Both the position numbers and the translations under genes were made by a program. From Strix aluco (Eukaryota > Chordata > Aves > Strigiformes > Strigidae), in NCBI RefSeq assembly GCF_031877795.1, contig NC_133940.1, positions 5,147,985 to 5,211,984 on the forward strand: DNA of 64,000 nucleotides, written 5' to 3'. The notes beneath the pieces were generated by a model. The model saw only the letters and a list, made by a program, of their open reading frames with translations, was not told the DNA's origin and searched no databases. Shown here one piece after another: positions 1-10,935 of the stretch (positions are counted from its first letter, which is position 1; each line of letters starts with the position of its first letter).

Positions 1-3000
1 AGATGGAGCCGGGCTGGCTCACCATCTGTCTGAGCTAGTGGCAGGGCTGTGATGCCGGTTCTAAAGGGAGCTGGGCCTCGTGCCTGCACCAGGGCAACCG
101 GGGTAGAGCCCCCGGGTGTGGGTGTCCCCCTGGGCAGCTGTGCCAGACCAGGAGGCAGCGGGGAGGCCCCGTCTCACCACCAGTGGCACAGGTAAAGGCA
201 ACCACATCCAGCACTGCTGCTCTCCCCAGCCATCCCCTGCTGAGCAAGGGGCTGGTTGGGATGACAGCCTGAAAACAGAGAGAAGTCCTGTGATCCGTGG
301 GTGCCAGTTTGGAAGGAAAGCACTGATCCTGGGCCAGTTTTCCGGTCCATTTGGTTTCTCTGTGGCTTGATGGGGACATTAAATGGCAGGCATTATGTGC
401 CAAGCTTGGGTATCACATCCCTTGCGGAGAGGCTGATGATGAGCAGTTCTCGGGCATGGACACAGTGGTAATCAGCAGAGCTCACTGTAGTCGTAGAGAG
501 GAGCCTATCTGCAGTGAGAAACAGAGCCAGTTTCACTGCAGGAGCTCGTGGTCCAGTCCTTCCCCAGCCCTGGCCTGGGTTGTCTGGGCTCGAGACAGAG
601 GATTTGATTTGTGGACTGCAGCAGTCAGGGGAGAAAACGCTTCTGCAAACGGACTCTGCCTTGCTGAGCTCCAGGTGGGGCGCTGCCTTTGGCTGCGCAT
701 CCCCGGGATGATGGTGAGTAACCCAGGGAGAGCAGAGCAAGGGCTGCACATCTCTGGGACGCCCCAGTCCAGCCCCAGCCTCCTTCTGCTCCCAGCAAAT
801 GAACTTTAAACAAGGTATGTTTTTCCCCTGTACTTGCCTGCTTATTGACTAGATTTCCAATAAGATCACTGTAGGTCTTAAGCAGAGTTGCCTAAGTTAA
901 TCCCCCTGAACATAATTATCAGAGAAAGCCCTGTTTTTACAAGGCTGTGCCTTACACTTGTTAGCAGGTGAGCAGCATCAGCTGTCACTGAATAATCGTT
1001 CTCATTAACTCGTCTTTGCACCTTTCTTTTCTCTGACTAAACCCTCTCTCCAAAACACAGCCTTGAGGGCTGCTCAAAAACAAAGCAGACAAACAAATTG
1101 AACTAACAAAGCGGACAAGGAGAGACAGAACCAGGGAGGGTAGAAACTCTTCCACCTCCTCATCCCTTAGGGAACATTTGGACGGAGAATGTGCCCCAAT
1201 TCCTGGTCACTACTGGGCCTGAGAGGACAGACCGAGCCAGCTGCACAAGCTCCTGGGCCATGGCTGAGGTGACCATCTCTCCCATCCCTTCATCCCTCCA
1301 CCTGCTGCCAGTGACTCCAGCAGAGATGTTGTTACCACTGCCCCTACGCTGGCCTGCTTCCACCCCTGGATGACAAACTGCTCGCATCACCTAGGGCTGT
1401 TTTTCTAAGAAAACTCTTGTAAGTAGAATGCCAGTTTAATTTTTCAGGATATGCTGTTTTGGGATACTTTTTGCAGTACCCCAAGCCACTGGAATGGCAC
1501 TCTTCAACTCTGGTCCCAGCTGAGGGTCAGCAGGTCAGGGTTCTAGTCCCGGCTCTGCTACTGATTCCATGTGAAATGATGTGGGAACCCAAGGCCCACC
1601 GACTCCTCCTGCAAACTACAGAGACGTGGCCATGCTTAGAGATGCCACCAAGTGAGCAACCATGAGAAAATAACTTTAGGTCAAGGGTTTCAAGCTCAGA
1701 TCTCGAAGTTAGTTCCTGAACTCAGGTTTTAGGATATTCAGTGTGGCACTGGAGTCTGTCAGGCATCTGGAGCTCTCACAGACCTGCTGGGACCTCTCCT
1801 TGCCTCTGTGTCTCCTGTCATCCCCAAGACCCAGCTTTCTGCCAGCCTGCCCTGAGCTCCTCCAGCTCCAGCATTCAAAGGAGGGAATTGCATGTAGTCT
1901 AGTGCCTGCAAATGATGAAATACTCAAAAAAAAACAGATGTAGAGGGAGACTAGGGACAGGAGGGAGCAGTCTTTCCTCTGAGGAAGGCTCCAGGGGCCA
2001 TGAGCAGAGAAGATAACAGAGAGGCACCAGGGCTGCAGGAGGACAGGGAAGGTGGGGCAGTGGGTGGTATTTCTGGCTGTGAGCCAGTGATGCAGCACTC
2101 AAGGTTGATGCGGTCAGATGAGAGTGATGGAGAGAGCAAAGGGACTTGGGTGCTAGAGGGATCCCCATGAGATCTGTGGGCACAACGCTGTGACAGAAGT
2201 TGTGAGGTATTGGGGTTGGTTTATGGCGCAGCCAGAAGGACACACTCCTGTCCCCATGGTGCATTTATATTGCTCTGGGGACTTTCCCCCTTTGCTGCTC
2301 CTCAGCTTTTCAGAGAAGCAGGATCCCTGGGAGCCCATCATGGGATGAAGAGCTATCTGCCTCCTTCTGCTCTTCTCGCTGCATATCTCTGGGACACTGA
2401 GCAGTCCTGACTTTTATTTGACCAATGGTCTCCAGCTGACAAGGAGCATACGGCCAGGGAGGGGGCAGAGGGAGAGGCGATAGATTGTTCTTAATTGACT
2501 AGAACAGCCGAAGCTGACCTTCAGAGAACAAAGCCATGAATCGTCAGACAATGGAGTGAGTGCCATGTGGATTTACTGTCCTCTGGCTTTAAAGACCTCA
2601 CCGCCACCATCCCTCTCCTGCTCTTGCAAGAGAAGAAGGATTAGGAGGATCTGCTGCACAAAGCCCTGATTTACAGGTGTCTCCCAGCTGCAAGTCATGA
2701 GCACACATGAGCTTTCAGGCATGTTTTCCCTGCAAGATGCTTACAGCTAATGGACAAGAGAGTGAGCAGACAGACAGACATGGAACAGCAATAGATGGAG
2801 GGACACAGTCCTCATCAAGCCTTCTCTGGAGAAAGAAAATCTTCCCTCTAAGACCAGGAACTTTATTAAAGAGCTCTAAAGAAACCTGTTATTCTTCTGT
2901 TGGTGGTAGTGCCTTGATAGTTCAGCTTGGGAGAAGGCAATACGTATTCCAAAAAGGAGTGAAAAGTTGAACAGGAAGATTTGTTAAGCCTTGGGTTGTT

Positions 3001-4787
3001 GAGAAGAAACTACTCTACAAACCTTGCAGTGCTCCATCACTGAGGCAGCAGGGACCAGCTGAGCTGGAGGTAAGTGCCACCAGAGTGACCTAAAGAATCC
3101 CAAATCTCTTGCTGTCTTTGAAACACAGTACTGTGCTCCTGCCAGGACAGAGGGAGATGGCACAGCATCTGCCTTTCCCTCTGCTCAATCAAACTTCATC
3201 CTCACTGTGGCTGGGAGTGGTGGGCACAGTTGCCTGTCGCTGAAGCTCCAGGGCTCGAGCTGTATGAAGAGTGATGAGAAGTTGAATGTGATGTCTTTCT
3301 GTGTGGTTTCCACTTCTGCAGTGCTAGTAGTCAGCAAGAAAACATTGCTGATGTGGGAGGATTCCTATCAGATGCTTGGTCACTCTGAATCAGCAGGGCT
3401 GTGTTGATGTGTACCAACTGCAGCCTGGCCCCTCCTGCAGACTCTCGGTTGTGCTCAGTACCACGAGAACCACAAGAAGAAAATACAAGGAGAAAAGAGG
3501 GAAAAAAAGCTTTGCTGCCTGAAAGCAGCTCTGTGACTATCAGCCAGTTTCTTTGTGGGCAACGAAATGGCAAAAGAAATGGCAAAGAGTTTGTCTGACT
3601 AGCTCAGTTTTCCAGGGAAGAGCCAGGGTATTTGTGTCTCTTAGGACCTGGGAAAGGCATGTCTGGGCCTTGAGCACCTCACAGGGGCTGCCAGGGCCAA
3701 GAAAGCAAGTGGCAAGAGGGGACAGTGTGTCAACAAGGGACACATCAGTATCTTAGCTGCAGTCTGAGCATGATAGTCTCTCCGGGAGCTGTGCGTGCAT
3801 GAAGTTTCCTCAGTACTGTATTGCCGTGTCTTGGCATTCATCTCTCCTCTCTGCTCTTCCTTGGGGCAGGAATGGATCCTGTGGAATAAGGGAGAGGAAC
3901 TCTTGCCGCATTTCTTGGTGTCAGTGCACTGACAAAACACATCTCCTGCAGAAGGAAGGCAAGTTTTCCAGGGGACGGCACTGCTGGCTTTGCTAGTAGG
4001 CAAGACAAGCTTCTGCCTGGCAGCTCCATCATTTGCCAACTGCAGAGCGTTAGGGAGGGAGAGGAGATGGGGAGTGACAGGTCAACCCTCTGGGTGGTGA
4101 GTATCTCAGCACAGAGGAGGCACCAGGAGAGAGCCAAGGAAACCTTGGGGTGATCTGCAGTGCTGGAGGGTCTTCTTATGGCAGGAGGTCCCCTTCCAAC
4201 TCTCACCTTGGGCTGCTCCATGAGATGCCTCAAGGTACACATGGAAGTGTTAGGGGGTGATTTTAATGGCCACTGAAGCTGTGTTTCTGTTGATGTGTCC
4301 AGATGTCCCCTGTGGACCACCTGCTTACTCCCACATTTTCAGTGAGCCCATGACACCTGCAGCTCAGTGGTTCCCAAAGCTACACCCATTTGCAAGCTGC
4401 ACAGCCCCTTTTCCATCATCTTTGCTATAGCAGGCTTGTTTCTGGGCTGCTCTCCTGCCCTTACAGCTCCATTCCTGAGCACACCCTCCTCCCTCCCTTG
4501 GCATTTGTCACGGCCCTTCCCATCCTGAGCCATGATGGTGTGATTCTGCACGTGAGGGACTGCGGCTCCAGCTGCTGGAACTCAGCGGTAGGGGAGCAGC
4601 ACCTCTCCCTTTCCGAGCATATGGGTTCATCTGAATGATGGGTGTCTCTGAAGCATCTGATCATGTGAACAGACCAATGTCTCTGAGTGTCATTTCCCTT
4701 AGTGGGGCAAGATGGGCTTTGATTATAACTAATTTAGCTATGTGATCATACCAAGTGTGTAGAGGCTCAGGCTGTGCATCAAAGAGA
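1..4787. other. Intergenic or unassigned DNA
   Basis: I see no gene here. Open frames on both strands are short (up to about 160 codons), overlap one another on opposite strands and show no recognisable domain, so I treat them as chance. The only repeat I can name is a faint MIR-like trace near 1530-1600. The segment could be intergenic or lie in a long intron of a gene outside the window. Confidence 0.6.
1530..1600 (+). repeat. MIR-like SINE remnant
   Basis: The stretch reading 'tagtcccggctctgctact', followed by a 'tgtgaaatgatgtgggaacc' block, resembles the core of the ancient amniote MIR family (sense orientation). It is short and diverged, and I judged it by eye against the family core from memory. 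It could be a coincidental match. Confidence 0.45.
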
Positions 4788-4997
4788 CTGGCTCTTAGGA
4801 AGTATTTCTTTCCAGAAGCCTTGGAGTGGGCTGCCCAGGGCAGGGGGGGAGTCCCCATCCCTGGAGGGGTTGAAGAGTTGGGTTGACCCAGCGCTGAGGG
4901 ATCTGGTGGAGTTGGGAACGGTCAGTGTGAGGTTCATGGTTGGACTGGAGGAGCTTCAAGAGCTTTTCCAACCCAGATGATTCTGTGATTCTGTGAC
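4788..4997 (+). mobile_element. CR1 LINE, 5'-truncated 3' end
   Basis: Contains the last part of CR1 ORF2 ('gtccccatccctggagg') and the avian CR1 3' UTR ('ggttggactggaggagctt', 'ttttccaacccagatgattc'), ending in the tail repeat 'attctgtgattctgtg'. Severe 5' truncation is normal for CR1 copies. A G-run at about 4843-4850 disrupts the frame, and nothing is translated from this copy. Confidence 0.93.
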
Positions 4998-6654
4998 TTT
5001 GATGCGGGGTGGTGGGACAGAGCGTGGTGGGACACAGCATGACTCCTGCTGGCACTGGGGATCAGCATGCTCTAGGGGGCTGCTCCCTGCAAGGCTGCCT
5101 GCAGTCCTGGCTGCGTTGGAATTGTGCCAGAAGGGTGGTCAGGAGAAGCAACACTGGCAAGGGCTGGGCCAGGAGGAGCAAAGTGGTGCAGTGCCTTGGG
5201 GTAGCATGTAATCAGTGCACTGCCCTGGCTGGTGGGATGTAAAGGTGCTTTTGGGTACTGTCGTGCTGATTCCTTTTTGCCCTGCATCCTCTGTAGAAAA
5301 AATCCAAAACTCTACCGTAGACCTGGAGCAGGTGGGCTGAAGGGATCCATCTAACAGCAGCTTCTGTCTTGTGGTGGCTTCATAGAGATCAGGTTGGTAC
5401 CATCAAGAGATGAGGGCAGGAAACATCCCCTCCTAAAGGAGGAGGATCTACACATAGTGGATCTGGAAAATTATTCCCCTGCACTGATTGTCAGTATGGC
5501 TTGGATCACCTTAAGTGCAAAGGGTGCCGTGGCGACTGGCGTGTCTGAAGTCACCTCTGTGTAGGCACCTGACATTAGGGGAGGTGAGTCCCACCTCCAG
5601 CGTTTGCTCTGCAGTGGAAGAGCAGCCTCTGAGGCAGTTGTGGGTGCAGAAGCCATATCCACAGCTGCCACTTTTGCGGTTGTGTACTGTGACAACCCAC
5701 TCTGTGGTCACAGACATGCTGGCCAGATTTTAGGGTGAAAAGCAGGTGGGAGAGGTCTTGGAGGAGGCAACAAGACCCCCTGAACTGGTAGAGCACACGC
5801 TTTGGGGTAGGATGTCATCCTTTCCCTGCTGCAGCCTTAGCTGGGTCACCAGTGTGGTGTGCTTGGTCTGGAGTCTCTGGGGAAGCTGTCCTAGGACAGG
5901 ACTCTCCTTCCATAGACATGTTTTGATGTAGGTAGTTTCAGCAGCTGGGAAACTGCATGTTCTCTCCCAAGAAAGAGCACTAAGGACTTTTCCCTTGGTC
6001 CTAGATAGAAATAGAGGCAAAACCTACAGAGTTCGATCATTTGCACTACATTAAGGTGGCAGAAAGGGGAAGAAAAGAAGTATAGCTGTTATAGCACAGC
6101 TTTTATTATAACACAGCTTTTCCCTGGCTGGATGACACGCTCCCTGCATTATCAAACATCTGGCATTACAGCTGGCAGAGGATAGTGTCCAGAGGAGGCA
6201 CGTTGTCCAGAAAGCAATTTCGCAGAAAGGTAAGTGAAGGGACCAGCCCTTCTAGGGATGAACCTTGGATCCTGGGGTTCCAGCTCCACCCAGGTATATG
6301 CACCAGGGCTGCTGGGACTGGCTGTATGGGTACCTTTCTATCACAGTTTTGTAATTGTTATATTTCAATCCTGCAACATCTAGTGCTCAGAGGGACTGCT
6401 GTCCTCAGGCAGACAGAGCCGCAGTGGTCAGCAGGGTGCTGCAGAGGCTTCTGGCACCTGGACACAGGGTCCAGGCTCAGGGACTAACTGGGTCCTGCTG
6501 TCACATCTCTCAGGTTCTGCTTATACTGCCAGGAACAGCTCTGCCTTTGCAAACTGATGTAATGCTGCCATACCTGGGGCTCATGCAAAGCACAGCTCTG
6601 GGTTAAAGCAAACATCTGTAAGTGACCTTGGTGGTGTTGGGTTCCCAGGGTGGG
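4998..6654. other. Intergenic or unassigned DNA
   Basis: Lies between two CR1 copies. No exon, RNA gene or repeat could be recognised. Frames up to 100 codons are present on both strands without domain content. Confidence 0.6.
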
Positions 6655-8171
6655 CAGCTCCAAGGACTGCAGGGGGTGGGGCAGGCCCAGACCCAGCTGA
6701 TGTGCTCGCCAAGATGCTGTTCATGATTTACTTGAAGTCATGGCTGACTGCGGAGGTCCCATTGGACTGGAGGGTGGCAAATGTGACACCCATCTACAAG
6801 AAAGGCAGGAAGGATGATCCAGAAACTATAGAGCTGTCAGTCTGACCTCGGTGCCAGGGAAGGTCATGGAGCAGGTCATCTTAGGTGCCATTAAAAGTCA
6901 TATAATGGACAACCAGGGGATCAGGCCCAGTAAGCATGGGTTTATGAAAGGCAGGTCCTGCCTGACAAACCTGATCTCCTTCTACGACAGGGTGACCCGC
7001 TTATTGGATGAGGGAAAGGCTGTGGGTGTTGTCTACCTTGACTTCAGTAAGGCCTTTGACACCGTTTCCCACAGCATTCTCCTGGTGAAACTGACTGCTT
7101 GCGGCTTGGATGGGCACACGCTTCACTGGGTAAAAAACTGGCTGGATGGCCGGGCCCAAAGAGTTGTGGTGAACGGAGTTAAATCCAGTTGGCGGCCGGT
7201 CACGAGTGGTGTCGCCCAGGGCTCGGTTTTGGGGCCACTCCTGTTTAACATCTTTATTGATGATCTAGATGAGGGGATCGAGTGCACCCTCAGTAAGTTT
7301 GCAGATGACACCAAGTTGGGTGGGAGTGTTGATCTGCTCGAGGGTAGGGAGGCTCTGCAGAGAGACCTGGACAGGCTGGAGCGATGGGCTGAGCCCAACT
7401 GTATGAGCTTCACTAAGGCCAAATGCCGGGTGCTGCACTTGGGCCACAACAACCCCCAGCAGGGCTACAGGCTTGGGGAGGAGTGGCTGGAGAGCTGCCA
7501 GTCAGAGAGGGACCTGGGGGGGTTGATTGACAGCCAGCTGAACATGAGCCAGCAGTGTGCCCAGGTGGCCAAGAAAGCCAATGGCATCCTGGCTTGTATC
7601 AGCACTAGCGTGGCCAGCAGGGACAGGGAAGGGATCTTACCCCTGTACTCGGCACTGGTGAGGCCGCCCCTTGATGACTGGGTTCAGTTTTGGGCCCCTC
7701 ACTCCAAAAAGGCCATTGAATGACTCGAGCGTGTCCAGAAAAGGGCAACGAAGCTGGTGAAGGGTCTGGAGCACAGGTCTGATGGGGAGCGGCTGAGGGA
7801 ACTGGGGGGGTTTAGTGTGGAGAAGAGGAGGCTGAGGGGAGACCTCATGGCCCTCTACAACTACCTGCAGAGAGCTGGGGATGAGTCTCTTTAACCAAGT
7901 AACAAGCGATAGGACAAGAGGAAATGGCCTCAAGTTGCGCCAGGGAAGGTTTAGACTAGATGTCAGGAAGTATTTCTTTACAGAACGGGTTATTAGGCAG
8001 TGGAATGGATTGCCCAGGGAGCTGGTGGAGTCCCCATCCCTGGAGGTGTTTATGAGTAGGGTTGACATAGCGCTGAGAGATCTGGTGTAGATGGGAACTG
8101 TCAGTGTTAGGTTAATGGTTGGACTAGATGATCTTCAAGGTCCTTTCCAACCTAGTTGATTCTGTGATTCT
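6655..8171 (+). mobile_element. CR1 LINE, about 1.5 kb, reverse transcriptase half and 3' end
   Basis: A 5'-truncated CR1 starting in ORF2 upstream of the reverse transcriptase core and ending in the tail 'gattctgtgattct' at 8171. The 3' UTR ('ggttggactagatgatcttc', 'cctttccaacctagttgatt') is of the same type as the copies at 4788 and 8172. The ORF2 coding part is interrupted (see the entry at 6851). The next CR1 fragment begins at the following base. Confidence 0.96.
6851..8090 (+). pseudogene. CR1 ORF2 remnant (reverse transcriptase and C-terminal part)
   Basis: A 290-codon open frame (6851-7723) carries the LINE reverse transcriptase core. '[13 protein letters not shown]' near 7036 is the first catalytic Asp block, '[19 protein letters not shown]' near 7210-7264 the template-grip block, and 'FADD' near 7297 the catalytic Asp pair of CR1-type enzymes. 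The frame ends at a TGA at 7721-7723. The C-terminal part (7881-8090, ending 'ALRDLV') is in another frame, so at least one stop and one frameshift disable ORF2. The N-terminal endonuclease domain is absent through 5' truncation. In an intact element this protein nicks target DNA and copies CR1 RNA in place. This copy should be inactive. Confidence 0.93.
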
Positions 8172-8389
8172 GGATATTAGGAGGCATTTCTTTACATAAG
8201 GGGTTGTCAGGCGTTGGAATGGGCTGCCCAGGGAGGTGGCGGAATCCCCATCCCTGGAGGTGTTTAAGAGTCGGGTTGACACAGCGCTGAGGGATCTGGT
8301 GTAGTTGGGAACTGTCAGTGTTAGGTCAATGGTTGGACTGGATGATCTTCAAGGTCTTTTCCAACCGAGATGATTCTGTGATTCTGTGA
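8172..8389 (+). mobile_element. CR1 LINE fragment in direct tandem with the previous copy
   Basis: Begins 'ggatattaggaggcatttc' (late ORF2) immediately after the tail repeat of the copy ending at 8171, and runs to its own tail 'gattctgtgattctgtg'. Its 3' UTR is very similar to that of its neighbour. It could be a separate insertion into the first element's tail or the product of a duplication or internal deletion. Confidence 0.95.
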
Positions 8390-10671
8390 TGGAGCTGCTC
8401 TGCGGCAGACAGGGAGACAGCAGCAATGTGGTGTTTTCTCTTTAGTTGTGCCTTGGAGATCCGACACAACCACCCATACATGCTCAGCTACAAACTGCAA
8501 GCGGGATTACCAAAGGTCGTCTTTTCCAAAGGCACTGGAGTGCCACTAAGATGGTTGGGAGCATCATGAGGATGGTGGGGAACCATTGTGAGCTTTTGAG
8601 GATGGTTGGGAACCAAGAGTGGCAGGTGCTGAGAGCTCTCCCAGGGAGTGATGAGACCCATCTGAGGAACCTGAACCTTGCTGCTCTGGTTGGAGACCTC
8701 TCCAGAGGCCAGGCTGCACCATCCTTGGCAGCATGCTTTTGAAATCCAACTCTGTGTCACAGGGACCCCCTTCCTATCGTCCCCACCGTGCTGCACACTG
8801 AATTGTGCACAGAGGGTGACCACAAGGGAAAGCGCCTTTGTGAGAAGGAAGAGTGTCATCTTCAAAAGGGATATCCAAAAGAAACAAGCCTTGGATGCTT
8901 CTGCAAATTACTCCTCTTTCAGTAGTTCCAGCAGTGCTGCTGCTTATGTATTTTTCCCAGGCTTTCCACAGGTTTATACAAACTTCATATTATAAATACG
9001 AAATACATTGGGGACTTCTGGGTTAAATCCTCCAAGTGGTTGTATTTTACTTTTTCCACTTGGGATTTCTGGAAGAATGCAGTCCCTGGCATATTTAAAT
9101 GACAAGAAAGTGCAGGAAACATTAAAATCTTTTTTACCTCTATTTCATTAACCTCTTTGCTTTCTGAAGGACTGGCAGCCTCATAAGAGAGCAGATTTTC
9201 ACAGTACAGAGCACTGTTGTCATGCCTGTCAGGAAGTCCCACCAGAATTCAGAGACTGTCTGTTTCTACTCTTCAGGTCCTAAATATTATTATTTTTTTA
9301 AATTATTATCGGTGGGCCTGGCCACCTTTTAATTAATTTCTTCCACTTTCAGTTGATGCTTCCCATAGAGTAGACCTCTCCTCCTCGATTTCTGACCCCC
9401 CCCAACAGACCCTGTAGCACACCCACTAACCTCTGAAGTGTCCCTCAGAGTTTTTGCTCAGTGGTTTCCTTTGCCTAGTCAGTAGTGGGCATATTTCTCC
9501 CTTATTTGTATCCCATTCTTCCCTGCACAGTCCCATCAGTGTTGCCACACTTGAGGTTTACTGTCATTGTTATCACTATTATGTTTATGGTTATGCCTGT
9601 TCATATAGTGATGGTGTTGGGTTTTTTTCCTCCCCAATCTCGCTAAGTTGATGTGATCTCGTGTAAGTGCAATCTCCTTGCAAGCAAATAAGGTATTACT
9701 ATTCTCATTTCTGTTATGCTTTTTGCCTGTTATCATGGTGCTGTATAAACTTGTAAGTCAGGCTTCCCTGAAGAGTTTCCCTACTAAGCAAGCACAGCAA
9801 AGGAGGGCTGGGAAAGAAGATGCAGCATGCCTAAGCGAGGATTTTCTATTTTGGTGGGGGTGGAAGTTCACTGAAGATGATGAACAGTTGAGAGCAATGC
9901 TGCATTTTCAATTATCTGCCATCTTCTTCAAAACATACATATAAAATAACAAACTCACAGCAGTCTTAGCTGAAATGATTGGTCTTGGAAGCAGTTATTA
10001 ATTCTTAATCACCTGCATCGTGTAATAAGCCTCACGACTGCTTGCTGTATTTGAGGTGGATGAGATAGCAGGCAGCGAGACAGCATGAGAACGACAGATA
10101 CTGAGAGCTGCTGTGCCCTGCTGAATTTGGGAGGATAAAGCTCCACAGCAGAGTTAAAAGGGAAATACTGATAGCAAAATACTGATAAACCAAGCTATTC
10201 TGGGAGCAGCAGAATGTGCGCAGCCTGCTGACTCTGGGGCTCCTCATGCTGTGGCGCTTCTCCAGGGTCTGCAAGGGGGGTTCTGCCCAGGCTCTGAGAT
10301 TGCTCTGGGGTGGGAAAGTGCAAAGTCTGGTCTCTTCTCCTCCTGCCCACTGCTCTTTGTTCATCACACATGTGGGATGGCTCTCTGCTGCTGCCTCTCC
10401 TGGGGGTTCACCCACACACAGCTTGGCACATACTCTCCGAGACAGAGGAGAGGATGGAGGAGCAGAGGGAGGTAAGAGGAGGGGAAAAGTTTTCCAGTTT
10501 GGAAAATTGTTTTAAAGCTAAAAAATGGAAAACTAAAATCCCCCACTGGGAAACCCCTTGAAGCATATCAGAAAATGAGGCTGAGTAGTTTCTTTGGATC
10601 CTGTGGAATTTAACACAGATTTGTCATCTAGCTGTCAAACCCACTAGAAATGTCTCACTCTCTATTAATAG

Positions 10672-10935
10672 TTTCATAGATTTTAGACATTTTCCAGCTC
10701 AAAAGATCATTCTGTTCATCTCTTGCATAAAATGGGCTATTCCTGTATCAAGCCCATCCACCTTGGCCAAACAGAATCCTATCTTTCTGAAGCATCTCCA
10801 CTGGGATTTAAACACTTCCAGGCACAGAGAATGCATCACGTACTTGGTGAATTCTTGCAGAGGCTAATTGCTCTCACAATTAAATGTGTCTTTCTGAACA
10901 TATCAAGCCTTACAGCTGCTGCCTTTGATCCTGCA
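10672..10935 (-). mobile_element. Ancient CR1-family remnant (old amniote type)
   Basis: Reads antisense along an old CR1 3' end. In order: 'tttcatagattttagacat', then 'gatcattctgttcatct', then 'tcctgtatcaagccca', then 'aagcatctccactgggattt', then 'ctaattgctctcacaatta'. This order of blocks is that of CR1 families common in turtles and crocodilians rather than of the young bird CR1s elsewhere in this window. It is strongly diverged and lacks the young-type tail. The assignment rests on remembered consensus blocks. Confidence 0.65.
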
